Below are positions 23,100 to 35,687 of a DNA stretch of 64,000 nt, one piece after another. Numbering within the stretch: position 1 is the first letter of the stretch; each line of letters begins with the position of its first letter. The notes below the pieces were generated by a model. It had not been told where the DNA came from. It did not search any database and was given only the letters and a program-made list of their open reading frames with translations. Both the position numbers and the translations under genes were made by a program. The stretch spans positions 806,001-870,000 of the forward strand of contig NC_089248.1 in NCBI RefSeq assembly GCF_000512585.2. The letters run 5' to 3'. Origin of the DNA: Kwoniella bestiolae CBS 10118 (Eukaryota; Basidiomycota; Tremellomycetes; Tremellales; Cryptococcaceae).

Positions 23100-23362
23100 C
23101 GTATTGTGCACATTGCAATGGTATTGGCCTTACGATATAAGTGTGCGGGGATCAACAGATTGAAGAAGCTGAACAATAGTTAAGTCAACCAACTCGGGTT
23201 GAACATCTCAGGGCCTCGTATAAACCCAAGCAGGTAAATTGTATGACGTAAACAGAGTTTCATGTCTATCTAGCTCATAATCTGAAACGCGAAGAATATC
23301 TTGTTCGGCAACCCAATTATGCTCCAATTAATGTTCGAGTGAAGCATGTCATCACCGTACAT

Positions 23363-25705
23363 TTACACCTGGGCCTCTCCCACCCCTCCCTCTCCTCCCG
23401 CTTCCACCGCTCTCTTCCTCTCTTTCTTCCCCTTCCTCTTCTTACTCCTCTTCTCTCCCCCCTCACCTTCCCCTCCGACCTTCGCCTTCTTTGCAGCATG
23501 TTCCGCCCCACCCTCCTTCCAAGGTTTCTTCTCACTCTCGTCTTGACCCCACTTCCTCTTCCTCAGATCCTCCTTCAGTTCCCTCACTCTCTGCCCTAAG
23601 CCCTTTCCTTGATGTCCTATACCGCCCTTTCTGTACGGTGCGATCGACTTTACGCTTAACACTTTATTCAACTCTTCATCGGTAGCCAAAAGGATCTCCA
23701 CCGGTGTCAGGCCGAAGGATACTGGTGCTGATTTGGTATATTTGAATTTCGTCGGTAGATCTCCGCCAATGATATCTTCGTGATCTAATGCTTTGTACTC
23801 CTCCATCACTTCTTTGACTGCTTGAGCTTTATCTTTGAGGGTCATACTCTGCTGATCTTCAATTTCGGGTTCCTCGACATTTCGTTCCTTCTTGTTCTTC
23901 TTCTTGTCGCGCTTGCGCTTCTTCTTACTTGGTTCTTCATCTATAAAGTCGGCATCCTATGTACCATGCGATCAGCTGCCTTCCTGTCGATCGGGTAGAG
24001 CCTTCACATACCATGTTGATGGGTCCATCATCTTGACCATATGCTCCCTCCATATCCACATCCATGCACTCTCCATCTTGGTTATACTGGAACCCACCAT
24101 CCTCATCCATATCATCATATTCGGCGTCCCCTATATCATCGTCCCAAACAGGTTTCCCATCTTCATTCTCATCTTCTTTCTCACCTGCCTTACTCAACAT
24201 GCCTCCTACGACCTTCTCCCACTCATTTTCGTTCCATTCACCATCCAATACTTTCTGCAGAGAGTCCCAATCTACGTCACCATCGACTCCCTCAGCTGCC
24301 AAATCAGATTTGAGCGATGCCATCCTCTTCTCCATTTCTCGTCTTTTAGATCCTTTCTTAGCTTTCAAGGCTTCTTCCTGAGCAGCTTTCTCCGCTGCTT
24401 TTCTCTCCGCTCTTCGGGCACGTTTGGTCTTTCGTGCGTCATCTGGTCGTCGCACAAGTGCATCGATCTGTCGAGGATGAGACAAGATATTGGCCGCTCC
24501 ACTTAAACAACTATGTCAGTTGATTGCTATATCAGATGTGAGACAACTCACGGTTCTTCAAACCTGAAGTTGTACTCCGCTTCGAAAGCATCTGCCTTAT
24601 CATCGAACTCGTCCTCTTCATCCAGCTCCCCCCATGGATGACTTGATGGACCGGCTTTTGGCATACCTTCCTCTTCCTCCCCTGCCGACTCATCATCATC
24701 GCCAACAACTTCTTTGTAGGTAGGTACGTGATTTTCCGATTTATCGATCCAACCTCTGTTCAAGATATAGCTACATCATCAAGACGTCAGCATATACACA
24801 CATTACACGGAAACTTGAGATGTAGCTACGTACTTCATCAAGAACTCATCATCTTTCTTGGCTTTCTTCTCCTTCTTGACCTTTTTCTTCGGTTGCAGCT
24901 CGACTTTCTCAGCTTTCGACAGAACTGCTTCTTTCTCTTCGCCATCCTCTTCGGGAATCTCTTCCAGAGCGACAGAAACAGGCTGATCGCCCATCCCCAA
25001 AATCTTTCGCACTTCATCCTCCCCGCCTCCCATCTCCAACAAGAACTGTCTATATTCCTGATCCTCCATTTCTTCCTCTCCTTCGTCTTTCTCCCTCTTC
25101 TTGATGAATCCCCCATCATCCGACTCGTCATCATCCGAAGCAAGAGTGTTGAATGCAGAGATAGCTTCTTCCTGCAACTTTCGTCTGGACTGCACATATG
25201 TGAGCGGCTCTCCCTGTTCCTCCTCATCGTCTTCGATGTTGCCGGAAAGAAGTTTTGCTCGATGATAATCTTGAAGGAGATATGGCTATGATTATAACGC
25301 TAATCAGTACATTGAATAATGTGTCTCCGGATTAAGAAGTGTGTGAGCTGGCGAAATCCTCACTCACCTTCTCCGCTACCTTCTTCACCACCGACGCTTT
25401 GATACCCTTCGCCTCGGCTCTCTCCTGAGCCTTCTTTAGCTCTTCCTGCAAGACATTCTCTTTCCCATATACACCTTCTTTCCTCTTGATCTTACTGAGG
25501 GTCCTTAAGATAGCGGCATCGAGAGCTGGCGTAAGCTCATCACCATCTTCATCTTCCGTTACGTCAGATGAGGAGTAGTCGGATTCGGGCTCTGATTCTG
25601 AGCCTGAGATGGGATCTTGAGCTGGTTTCAACTTTGACGATGAAGCTATATCATACGGTCAGCTGGGATAATATCAGTGCATTCTCTCCATAGCTTACCT
25701 TGCAT
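23363..25705 (-). CDS. KRI1: KRI1-like ribosome biogenesis protein
   Basis: Nucleolar protein that works with KRR1 in 40S subunit assembly (90S pre-ribosome). Seen: a short first exon (ATG at 25705, MQ) then an acidic N-terminal half with 'GVYGKENVLQEELKKAQERA', 'KPYLLQDYHRAKLL', 'EDQEYRQFLLEMG', the Kri1 core 'DDEFLMNYILNRGWIDK', 'ELDEEDEFDDKADAFEAEYN' and 'NFRFEEP', followed by 'ILSHPRQIDALVRRPDDARK' and a coiled, Lys/Glu-rich region. The C-terminal Kri1 domain includes 'LDHEDIIGGDLPTKFKYTK' and 'ILLATDEELNKVLSVKSIAP', ending in a Lys/Arg-rich nuclear/nucleolar tail. Six or so short introns. It shares a 304-nt divergent promoter with UTP10. Confidence 0.93.
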
Positions 25706-26009
25706 CTTGCCTATTTGATTAAGTGAAAGATGATGCACGATACACTACACTGTTGATATGCAAGTATCAACAACACAAACGAACAGCGAGGACGTTGAAA
25801 TTTAACTCTTCCACAACCAGGAACAACAGTGAATGGGTGACGGAGATCAGATGACGGAGATCGATCTGATCTCCGTCGAAAGATCGTCAAAAGTTGAAGG
25901 CTCAAAATATATTTTCAGAAACCATGAACAATCTTCATCTCTCCTTCTCCTACACAACTTATAACATATCATTGGGCAGGCCTATACCCCACGGACAATC
26001 CTATTCATA
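25706..26009. promoter_or_regulatory. Shared KRI1/UTP10 divergent promoter with triple GACGGAGATC repeat
   Basis: The 304 nt between two ribosome-biogenesis start codons holds three copies of GACGGAGATC(A): direct copies at 25839-25849 and 25853-25862, 14 nt apart, and an inverted copy (TGATCTCCGTC) at 25867-25877. Copies 2 and 3 form a perfect 10-bp inverted repeat with a 5-nt spacer. I infer a regulatory site array that could co-regulate both genes. It could also form a hairpin, but no transcript across it is expected. Confidence 0.6.
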
Positions 26010-29000
26010 ATGTCCTCTCTCGCCGCCCAACTCCAAAACATTGCGTCCCTCGACGCTGCCCGGCTTACCTCAAAGTACGGTCAACCATCATCAAAATCAT
26101 ACCTCTTCCCTCCAAAAGTAGCCTCCACCCATGATCTCGACTCTATCTTCGCGCTCGCTCAGTCAGGTTTCGAGGAGCTCCTGTCTCTGGACCCAGGAAT
26201 GGAAGAATTTGAGCAAGAGCTGTTCTCGGAAAAATCAAAGAGGACTGATAGGATGATGTTGAGTCAGGAGGAGAATGATGAGTTCGATGTGCTTCTCGGT
26301 AAATGTTTGAGGAGGTTGGGGAAATGGATAGGTATCATGGCTGGTGGGAAGTGCATTGAGTGGCTTGTCAGGAGATTCAGGTGAGCTACTTAAGCTGACA
26401 GACCCCTGTCTAGGAGACGAAGCTTACAATGCTCCATACAGGGTGCATGAAATGAATGCCGAGGTCTTGCTTCAAGTATTCTTACCATACCACGAATCAC
26501 CCAACTTCCCTCGTATACTAGCAATTCTCACCATCCCCCAGACATCGGTCTACCATGCTCCCTTCTTCTCACTCATCAAAGGCGCTCAACCTGTCCCCCG
26601 ATCGTACATTACCAACGTCATCTCTCCAGCTCGAGACAGGTCTTTACAACTGCTGAGGGATGTAGCTGGATTGGTCCATCAAGCGATCAAGGAGAAGGTG
26701 GTCCACCGAGCTTTGTTGACTTTCTGGACAGCTACCATGGTAGACCTCTTAGATGGTGCAAAGAACGGTAAAGGTGTACACGAAGGTTTGGTCAAAGTCA
26801 TGGTGGAAGTTTTCGTCACTATCCTTTCTACGCCTTCTGCAGGCGAGAATGTCAATGCGGCTGTCTACCCACCTTTGGTCCTCCTCTCTCGATCCGTTAC
26901 TCTCACCGACGAAGCTTTCCAAGCCATCGTATCGTCCATACTTACACCTCACAGTGGTGCCAACGCCTCTCAACGGATGCTCACTCTTCTTGTAATACTT
27001 AATGATCGACCTGGATATACCGCAGGATTAGGTGATCATGCATCTCAGCATCTTTCGAAAATCAAACAGCTTGACCAGATTTTAGTCGCCGCTTTCGAGA
27101 AGTATGGTTTCGAGACAGCCATGAAGGCTGTTGTTGGTGTAATACTGGAAGAACCTGAATCGCATTTCAAGACCATCCGAGCTGTGCTAGAATATCGGGA
27201 ATTGCCTAAATCTATCGCTAAAATCGCCGCAACCGCCTTACTCAGACTTGGATCAAGTGAAGATTCATCGGAAGACACCAAGGATCTCTGCAAGTCCTTG
27301 TTGGTCAATTTACGGGAACGACACCCAGCCATTGTGGATTCCGTTTATGTCGAAACTTCAGCAACGGCTCGAATCGACCATCAGCTCGTTCAAAAGCCTG
27401 CCGATGAAACTGCTTTCCTCAACATATATGCTGCGGACGTTTCCAGTAGAATACAAGGTATCAAGGAAGTTATGGAACTTCAAGAATCGGGATCTCAAGA
27501 TGAATCGACTGTCTCTGCTCTTGTCGCTAGATTGGGAGATACCGAGGAATCTGTCATTCAAGCGATATACGAAGATCCCGAACAACTCTTGGAAATCACC
27601 TTTGTTGACAAGTACATTACTGGCGTCAAACCGACTTTCTGGAACGCATCACCCAAACCCATAATTATTGGGTATCACCTCAATTACATCGCCAACACCC
27701 TTCTTACAGATAAAGTCACAGGGAAGTATCCAAATGCCGGGAGACAGATCTTCCGAGAATTGCTATTTCCTTGTCTCCTTTCAACCGAGAAGAAGTCAGC
27801 TTTATCCAAGAACGAGGTAACTAAGGTGTTTGGTGGGGATTTTAAGGGGATTGAAATGCTTAGTAAAATTGGTCCTGAGATCGCCAAAGCTAAATCAGAA
27901 GATGGAGCGAAGTCAAACGTGCTTATTGCAACTGCTTTAGCCAGTGAGTACCCCTTCTCCTCCGCTGTGATATCCCTTGTCTCCGCTTGCGCAAATGATT
28001 ATATTTAGAAGTCGCGACTGGTAATCTCGCTCTTTTCTTTATGAAAAGTGGCGAGATGCCATAATATGTGCTACAGACTTCATGCACCACCCTCTGATGC
28101 GCTCATCCTTCAGCATGATCTCGACCCCGTCTAGAAAGGAACTTTCGCTGATCCGCGTACTCAGACGCTATTGTAGCTTCGACTCATTTCGACCAGGATA
28201 TCGGATACATCATTTCACAGCTTGATTCGACTCACGCTTCAGCCAGACTTCTGGCCCACCTGGTTCTCGCTCAACTCATCGTTACTTTGAAGGGCGATCA
28301 GCAGGTCTCGGTAGCTTACCGAACACTACAACATATCAAGCCTAGACAAAACGTCTCACTCAGAGATATCGATAACGCCGAAGACCATCTCTCGACCCCG
28401 TTCATTGACGCCGCCTACAAGAAGCCTCAAGAAGCTCGCACGACCCAAAGAGCTGTTCTCTCTCTTTTGGCAGCCATGAACAAAATTTGGAGGCCCACAA
28501 CTCATCTCACATGGTTGCAAGGCGAAAAGACGCCCAGCAACGATGTCTCTTCTTACAAGCCGTTCGCTCAAGAAGTATATCAATGGACCAACACCGGAAC
28601 GCTGCCTACTCCCCTTGCACAAAACCTCTTGCGATCGCTTTTCGCTCAGCTCGGAGAAGATGCTTTACTATTCTTTGCATCAATCTGGACCAGCCAGTCT
28701 TCCGCCGCTTTGAGAACAGCCTCGCTTCGACATGCTCTCGCTTTCGTTTCCGCTTATTCAGGTATGAAGACTCAGCAAGGCATCGATTTCCAAATTATGG
28801 TACCTTCTGTGCTGTTCGCTTTGCAAGATCCCGAGAAGGCTGTGCGATCGGCTGCCGTCGATCTGATCAAGGCTATGACTGCTAATGCTCAGTCAAGTGA
28901 AAATATATACGCTTTGGATAGTGTCTATGGCGATCGATCAGGTGAGCTCGCTTCTATATTGTGCTGGGCGCTATGCTGACCCATTCGAGCAGATTCCGTA

Positions 29001-32000
29001 CAACTCCTGAAACCCTCTGACCGAAAGAAATACCTCGATGTGCTTATCGAAGCAGGAGATGATTTGATAGTGGATCAAACCCGATTACAAATTATCCATT
29101 CAGCTGCTCTAGTAATAGTGCATGGGAAAAACAAAAAGGAGACTGCGTGAGTGTTTCCCGAGCTATATTTGATGTTCGCTGACGATTATACAGTCATCGA
29201 AGGGCTGTCCTTGGTTGCTTGATCTCCCACGTAATCTCTTATCGATCTATCCGAGAAAGACTTATTCTCCTCCGGCTCATCGCCAACGTTCACGACCATA
29301 CTATACTTCGAGGACTGCTGCCTCTCCTCACCGCTTTAGGAGACGCCAAGGATGAGGAAACCGCTTGGCTTCATAGTCTCCCCACCGAAGACAGAAGGGA
29401 ATATCTCGCTTTGCTCTTCTCGACCTTCAGGAAAGAGAGCGTCAACGTACTTGCTGATGAGCAATCGGGAGCTTGGGAGTTCCTACTTGCAAGTTTGGAC
29501 GGCGGAAGATCTTCTGGTGAGCTACATGGTATGGGTTTCTTATGATCGTAGCTGACATTGTCTACAGCCTTATATGGTCAACTACGAGAACTGGCGCTTC
29601 AGCGCATGGTCGACGGAGTATTCACTGCTCTCGCTTCTAACCAGAAAATCGAATATTTCATGGCCCTCATTCAGTCCTTACATGCTCTACCCAGCGAAGA
29701 ATCACTTGCTACCTCTAAGATTCTGGAACAGTTTGATCTGGATACCGCAAGTATCGTGGAAATCATCGAACATCTTTCCGAGCCGTTGGAAACGACCGTG
29801 CACAGAAAGAAACAACGTCAAGACGAAGTTGACGATGATAAGCCTACTACCGCTGTGCTGGACCTCACTGTCCTCATCGAATCTAGAGATTGGAAGGCTT
29901 TACCTGGGGATGCTACTCTTGTCGCTTCGCTCATGTCGATCTTGTCTTCGTTACTCGCTAAGAGACAGGTTATCACCCAGGGTGTGGATTACTTGGAACA
30001 AGAAGTACTTGCTGCTATCTTGGCTTTGGTGGAGAAGATCGAAGATCCTCAAGAGATTGGAAGGGCTCATGTTGGGATTGAAGTTATCATCAAGGTCATC
30101 AGGGGTGAGTGTGCTGTTGCGTTTGCTGCTGTGTTATTTTGTTTGGCAGATAGCTGATGTTTGCGTACAATGTATAACAGCCTCGACTAATCCTCGGACT
30201 TCTCAACGAGCATTGTTGGTGGCTTCCGAACTTGCCCGACTCATACCTGAAGCTGTCTTGCATAACGTCATGCCTATTTTCACATTCATGGGTGCAAGCG
30301 ATTTCCAGAGGGATGATGCGTACAGCTTTGGCGTCGTTGAAAAGGTATGTCTTTTGTCAATGCCTATAACATCAATGAGGCGATAAGCTGACGTCGTATG
30401 ACGTTTCAGACTGTATCTAGGATAGTTCCTGTGATGACCAAGTCATTGAAGGAGAAAGCTGAGAACACTCTTGATCTGTACAACGGTAAGCTCATATGTA
30501 GTACGCTGCGATCTGTCCCATGAAGCTGATCCTATTTGTTTTATACAGAATCGTTGACGTTCTTGAGCATTTTCACGGATATGGCTGGTCGATTACCCAA
30601 ACATCGGACATTACCGTGAGTCGTCCCACCTTCTAGAGGTACTATTCGACAGTGTGACTGACTTGTAATACAGATTCTTCGTGCATCTGGTCAAGTCCCT
30701 AGGGCCCGCCGACTTCCTTGCACCCATCTGTATGCTTCTTGTCGACCGAGCTACTACTAAAGCTGGCAGATCTGGAAACCCCGTTTCAGTCGTTCTCGAA
30801 CTGCCTGCTGGGTTAGCAGGGGCTTTCGACATTCCAGTCAGAACGGAGGTGCTCTCCGAGGTCGTATCAGAGCTGGCTAGGTTGATTGGTGATCTGTCAC
30901 AGACTGAGAAAGAGGCGTTCCTCAGCAGGACCATTGGCGAGAACGACTCCTCTGATCGATCAATCAGACAAATCAACCATCTCCTCACTTTCACTCTTGC
31001 TCTCATTGAACAACTTCATGGCAAGCCATGTACACAGACTACCGTTCAATCAGTGGTACAAAACCTCATCCGACTTGCTGCTAAGGTCTCTCAACCTGTT
31101 TTGGCATCGACCGATATCCCCAGGAATATCCAAGCTGCCCTTGGAGGATCAATGCAATTGCTGTCTGCGGAGAACTTCTTGGGTATCGTCTTGCGACTCA
31201 TCATCGAAGGAACTGAGCAGGTAAGCTTAAGATGCTATATTGTGTACAGTGCTATAGCTTATCTCTCACTCATAGGACGTCATCATGGCTCTCAACACTT
31301 TCTCAGAGAGAGTCCCACTCATCAGGTCAGACATCCGAGCTCAATGTTCCAAAGTCATCGGCGACATCATCAAGAAAGCTTCTACACTTTTTGGTACCAT
31401 ATCATCCAGCACCAAAGCTGCTCTCACTGCTATCAAGACAGTTGCGACCACCGCTCTACCTGTTGAAGATGGTCCTCTTTCATCTGTTGTGCCTGCTATC
31501 GTAGGTGCTGTCAGCAAGATGGGCGAATCAGCAAACATCGTTGGCGGCTTGGAACTTGTTGAAGTGCTTGTTCGACATCTCAACTCTAGGGTCATTCCTT
31601 ACATTCAATCTATCATCACCTTATCGCTCACACTCATCACTTCGCCTAAATCTATCTCTTCGAGCGTCAAGTCCTCCTTCTCAGTGCTTTCATCCTTGCT
31701 GGAAGTTGTATCGACATTCATATCCTCCAAGCAGCTCACATCAATAATCAAGACCACCATCGAACACCGATCCAAGGATTCATCAATCACCTCGAAAGTG
31801 TCCACCACAATCTCCAGGAGAATCAGGACCAAAGCTTTGTTCCCTGTTTTGATGGATCTGTGGAAGACCACTCAGAACGATGAGAATGAGGAGACAATCA
31901 AAGGGTTCTTTGATCTATTGAGATTGACACTTAAGAATGCCGCTAGGGATGAGTTGCCTGGAATGATGAAGAATGTGTTTGCGTTTTTCCTGGACGTTTT

Positions 32001-33006
32001 TGATCTGAGGCATAGATTACAGCTTAGGCAGGTTGATGCTGCTGTAAGTAGATCGGACTTCACACTCTTGCATCTTGGGGATAGTGCTGATCATATGTGA
32101 CTTTGTAGACCATCAACGATATTGAGGAATCTGCGATTGGGTCGTTCTTGGAGTTGGTGACCAAATTGAATGAGGCTACTTTCAAACCCTTGTTCATTAG
32201 GTTATACGATTGGGCGGTAATTGATCTTGCTGAGGGTAAAGGTGAGTTGGGCTTCTAAATCTGGCCAGATACACCATTGATGGAGGGCTGATGGATGTCC
32301 GTGTATTTCAGCCATTGATGACGGTCGATTGGTGGAGAGAAAGATTGTTTTGTTACATGTCATGATGGGATTATTGATCAAGTTCAAGGTAAGTTATGAG
32401 CCCTCCTAGTCGTAATAAGCTTGCACGGATTTGGCTAATCGCATTTTACTGTAGAACCTCCTCTCGCCCTACATCGCCACTCTCCTACCGCACATCCAAG
32501 AACTTCTCCCAGCCTATGCCGAAGGATTCATCAAAGATCAACCACTCCATACATTACTATTGGACGTCTTAGGCAAATCATTCGAAGTTGACGAAGGAGC
32601 CTACTGGACCGACCAACTATATCTTCAAATCTTACCAAACTTGATCAAACAGATACCCCTTTTCCCTCCTTCTTCCACCTCTTCTGATGAGGAACCAGCG
32701 ATCTCAAGGTGTCTAGCCAACCTGGCAGGATCGACCACCTCCGAGAATGTCTTACGTCGATTGAACACCTCCATATGCCTCATGACCCGTTCGGACGATA
32801 TCAAAACTCGTATTTCCGCTTTGAAGGTCATGGATAAAGTATGGGAGAAACAGATGGACGAATTGATAAGTTTCGTTCCTGAGACTGTATCTGAGTTTTT
32901 GGCGGAGCTTTTGGAGGATGAGTCAAAGGATGTTGAGGTGCTTGCTAGGGCTGTACTGGGGAGGATAGAGAGGATTACGGGGAGCTTGAAAGAGTATTTG
33001 GAGTAG
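26010..33006 (+). CDS. UTP10: UTP10/HEATR1-like HEAT-repeat protein of the small-subunit processome
   Basis: Very large (about 2,000 residues) HEAT-repeat component of the t-UTP/UtpA complex, which binds nascent 18S pre-rRNA in the nucleolus. Seen: N terminus '[20 protein letters not shown]' with '[20 protein letters not shown]', the typical UTP10 opening; '[20 protein letters not shown]' then '[19 protein letters not shown]'; repeated amphipathic helix pairs throughout; and a C-terminal BP28CT-like part ending '[14 protein letters not shown]'. At least ten short introns. Oddity: between 28021 and 28164 the main frame is closed; see the separate feature. Divergent from KRI1. Confidence 0.93.
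28021..28164 (+). other. Coding-like 144-nt segment inside UTP10, either an intron or an error cluster
   Basis: With a donor at 28021 (actg/gtaatc) and an acceptor at 28163-28164 (actcag), this segment is a 144-nt intron that restores the frame exactly. It is longer than most introns here, and its interior reads as protein in three successive frames: '[18 protein letters not shown]', '[12 protein letters not shown]' and '[10 protein letters not shown]'. Joining these needs four single-base shifts (two minus, two plus, net zero), three of them at homopolymer runs. It is therefore either sequencing/assembly error in coding sequence, or former coding sequence that is now spliced out. Confidence 0.55.
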
Positions 33007-33147
33007 GAGTAGGGTGTTTGGTTTGTACAGGATGCATATTTGTCATGACTGCTTATGGTGCCAAAAAGATCAAGGATGATATAACTTCGATGCTCATTCG
33101 AAATTCTCAATCCTCCTGATATGTTCTCTCCAAAGCATGCTATCCCC

Positions 33148-33266
33148 ATCTACGGCCATAGAATCTTGAAAACGCCGCATCCCGTTAGCTCTGCGCAGCT
33201 CAAGTTGGGTATCGCTCGGTTAGTACCAAAGTGGGGGACCATCTGGGAATCCCGAGTGCTGTAGTT
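33148..33266 (+). rRNA. 5S ribosomal RNA
   Basis: 119 nt matching eukaryotic 5S rRNA. The 5' end ATCTACGGCCATAG and the 3' end GTGCTGTAGTT pair as helix I, with a U-A pair where most fungi have C-G, a compensatory change. Internal landmarks: CGCCGCATCCCGTT, TCTGCGCAGCTCAAG (region of box A), GGTTAGTACC, and GTGGGGGACCA followed by GGGAATCCCGAGTGCTG. A run of five T (about 33270-33274) follows as a Pol III terminator. It is a single dispersed gene between two protein genes, not in an rDNA repeat. Its transcription is internal-promoter driven and independent of its neighbours. Confidence 0.92.
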
Positions 33267-33547
33267 TAGTTTTTGCTCGTCCACTATTACGCTGTGTGTG
33301 TACAAACAAACCGATGAAATTTGCTCGATCTCGGTGATACCTTGAGGATGATTCGCTCACTACGTACATGGATTCACGAATACCAACGTAAGACTAATCT
33401 GTGAACCCCTCGCTTCTCCTTCGTTGGGACTGCACTCATCCAACGCATGAATACCAGTCGCATAATATATATACACACAGATATGGTACAAAGTCAACAT
33501 ACACAAAACTTCTCCAAACCCAATGCTAGATCAGCCTATCTTTAGCC
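33267..33547. other. Spacer after the 5S gene
   Basis: About 280 nt between the 5S terminator and the stop codon of the oxygenase gene on the other strand. It contains AT-rich 3' UTR-like sequence; nothing else seen. Confidence 0.3.
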
Positions 33548-35687
33548 TCACCCACCAATCCCTTCTTCCTCCTTCCCACCCTGTTTAACACCAACACTAG
33601 CAGGCGGTTTATACTGCCCGAAACCCTTGGCTTCATATAGCAGATCCGTCCTAATCACATATTTGATACCTCCTTTTCCTACTGCTGAACCTTCATGTAA
33701 GAGGGAGCCGGTAGTATCTCCGTGTGCTATAACGACATCAAACAATCAATGCCATTTCCCTTTTGATTACCACTAAAATACTAAAATACAGAGTGGCCGG
33801 GAAGTACTCTGGGAGGGAAAGACTCACGGAAACACAGGACCGCACCCTGTATAGGTCTGACACTATGAGCCTCCATCACTCCGATCTTGTCAGAGGGTAG
33901 GAAGAACGTCGTGCATCCTGTATCTTTGGGTATATCTCCTTCGCCGTTTAGGTAGACTAGGAGGGTGTATCGGGACCATAAGGGGTCATCGGGAGGGGAT
34001 GAGCTAGCATTATACAGTAATCAGTATCTGGAAAAGAATTGTGCGAGAGCAATACCAGCTGGAAGAGAGGGATGTTGGGCTGCACTCACTCATGTAAGTA
34101 TTCACCAGTCTCAGGATGTAACCCGGCAGCAGGCCATGCACCATCGATATGAGGCTAGTAGGAGGGACTCCGAGCATTAGCTATCCAGTATATCCACTTG
34201 GGACGGTAGATCACACATACCCTATACAGCTGGTTCTCGGTATACTGATAGACCCTAAATCTAGCATTGATGCCTCTCACTTTACCTCCGCCATTCCCAT
34301 CTACGCTGATAGGTGCATGAGCAGGGACGAAGGGCAGTATGGAGGAGTAGAAGTGGTCGAGGAATGAGGAGTCGGATAACCAGACAAAGTTTTTGGCCAG
34401 GATCTGGAGATTGGAAGGTGAATAGTCAAGTCATGAATCAGCAAAGCCCAAATAACATGGTAGATAACGTCAATGTGTGAAACACGAACCCCTACCTGAG
34501 GCAAAATGAGCAAAAGGAGCGAAGAAGAGACTCCAAGGATACTCACAGAAGTCTTATTGATAGCCGAACCACTCTTCGCCTCATCCTTCTCCCAACCTAT
34601 CGCCTCTGCCGCCTTGACTATCTGTAAACACTCCTCAGGGGTGAAAACGTCCAGCACCACGAAAGCCCCAGGAACATCTGGTACATCCACTTTAGTAGGT
34701 TTCTTCCTCTCGTTGACAGGTGCAAGAGAGATGGCACCAGGGGAAGAGCCGTGGACTGTTGAATCGTATAGGTTGGGTGGTTTTCGGTCGGCAGCTTTTA
34801 GGTGATGGACTGGTCGGAAGTTTGGGTATGGGGATGGAGGGGGAGTGTCTGGAAAATATAGCAATGTCAGTTCAGATTTTAGGGTCGACCATCACTGTTC
34901 TGTCATCAAGAGTTAAGGGCCGTAGACATACCAAACAGCTTCCCATCCTTTATTAATCCCCATATCTGTATCTCTTCATTATCCTCCCTAGCTTTAAATA
35001 TCTGTTTTCTGGTTATGATACCACCCATATCTATCCCATCTACCACATTCCCATTCTTACTACAACTACTTTCTGTTCCACTCGTACCTAGCACCTTCTG
35101 GTCCACTGGTACAGCGGGTGTATGAGACATATTGGCGATCCTCAAGATCATATCGAGACATTTCAATGCCTCTGGATCACCTGGACTTCCATCCTCTTGA
35201 CTCGTCGCATCGCATTCCCTCACCCATCGTTGTAGTGCGCCGAGTTTGGGAGTGAGCTTACGAGTGTACATCTCGAAGAGGTGGATGAGGGCATCGGTGA
35301 AGCGGTAGTCTGAGAGCGCTGTTGAGATCTTCGATGTGAGTGATGTGCCTATCCACGAAATCACGTTAGCATGGTGAGTAGTTTATCGCTAGACCATTTC
35401 AAGCAGATGGTGTATGATTGGCAGGTATACTGCTCACCTAATCCACTTCCCTCTACCATAACCCTATACAACTCATGTACCCTCCTCCTCAAGTCTTTCA
35501 TCTCCTTCCCTGATAGTTCCTCTGGAAACTCGCATAACGTCTCGAGCACATTGACCGTACATTCCAAATCCTCTGAATCGATCAACGAGGTCGAACCTGA
35601 TGGAGACTCGCTAGGCGGAGTAGGTAGCTTTGATGGCTGAGGAGGAGCGACGATCGCTGTTCGCTTTCGTTTGTTATTCTTTCCCAT
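33548..35687 (-). CDS. 2-oxoglutarate/Fe(II)-dependent oxygenase, prolyl-4-hydroxylase-like
   Basis: Predicted 2OG-Fe(II) dioxygenase (P4Hc type); substrate unknown. Seen: a basic, probably nuclear N terminus MGKNNKRKRTA; an N-terminal helical region of about 230 residues ('VNVLETLCEFPEELSGKEM', 'RFTDALIHLFEMYTRKL', 'GALQRWVREC') of unknown role; then the oxygenase: 'GAFVVLDVFTPEECLQIVKA', 'LSDSSFLDHFYSSILPFVP', the HxD iron-binding pair in 'LYRPHIDGAWPAAGLH', 'RYTLLVYLNGEGDIP', 'GCTTFFLPSD', the distal His in 'LLHEGSAVGKGGIKY' and the 2-oxoglutarate-binding Arg in 'KYVIRTDLLYE'. The catalytic set looks complete. Six or so introns. The hydroxylation target could be protein or small molecule; the window gives no clue. 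Confidence 0.85.

Noticed and set aside
23892..24506. Long plus-strand open frame of 204 codons
   Set aside because: It is antisense to the KRI1 gene and is open only because of the purine-rich, Glu/Lys-coding sense strand.
28021..28164. Programmed ribosomal frameshifting in UTP10
   Set aside because: Four shifts in both directions within 130 nt, without slippery heptamers, do not fit any known programmed mechanism. Error or intronisation is simpler.
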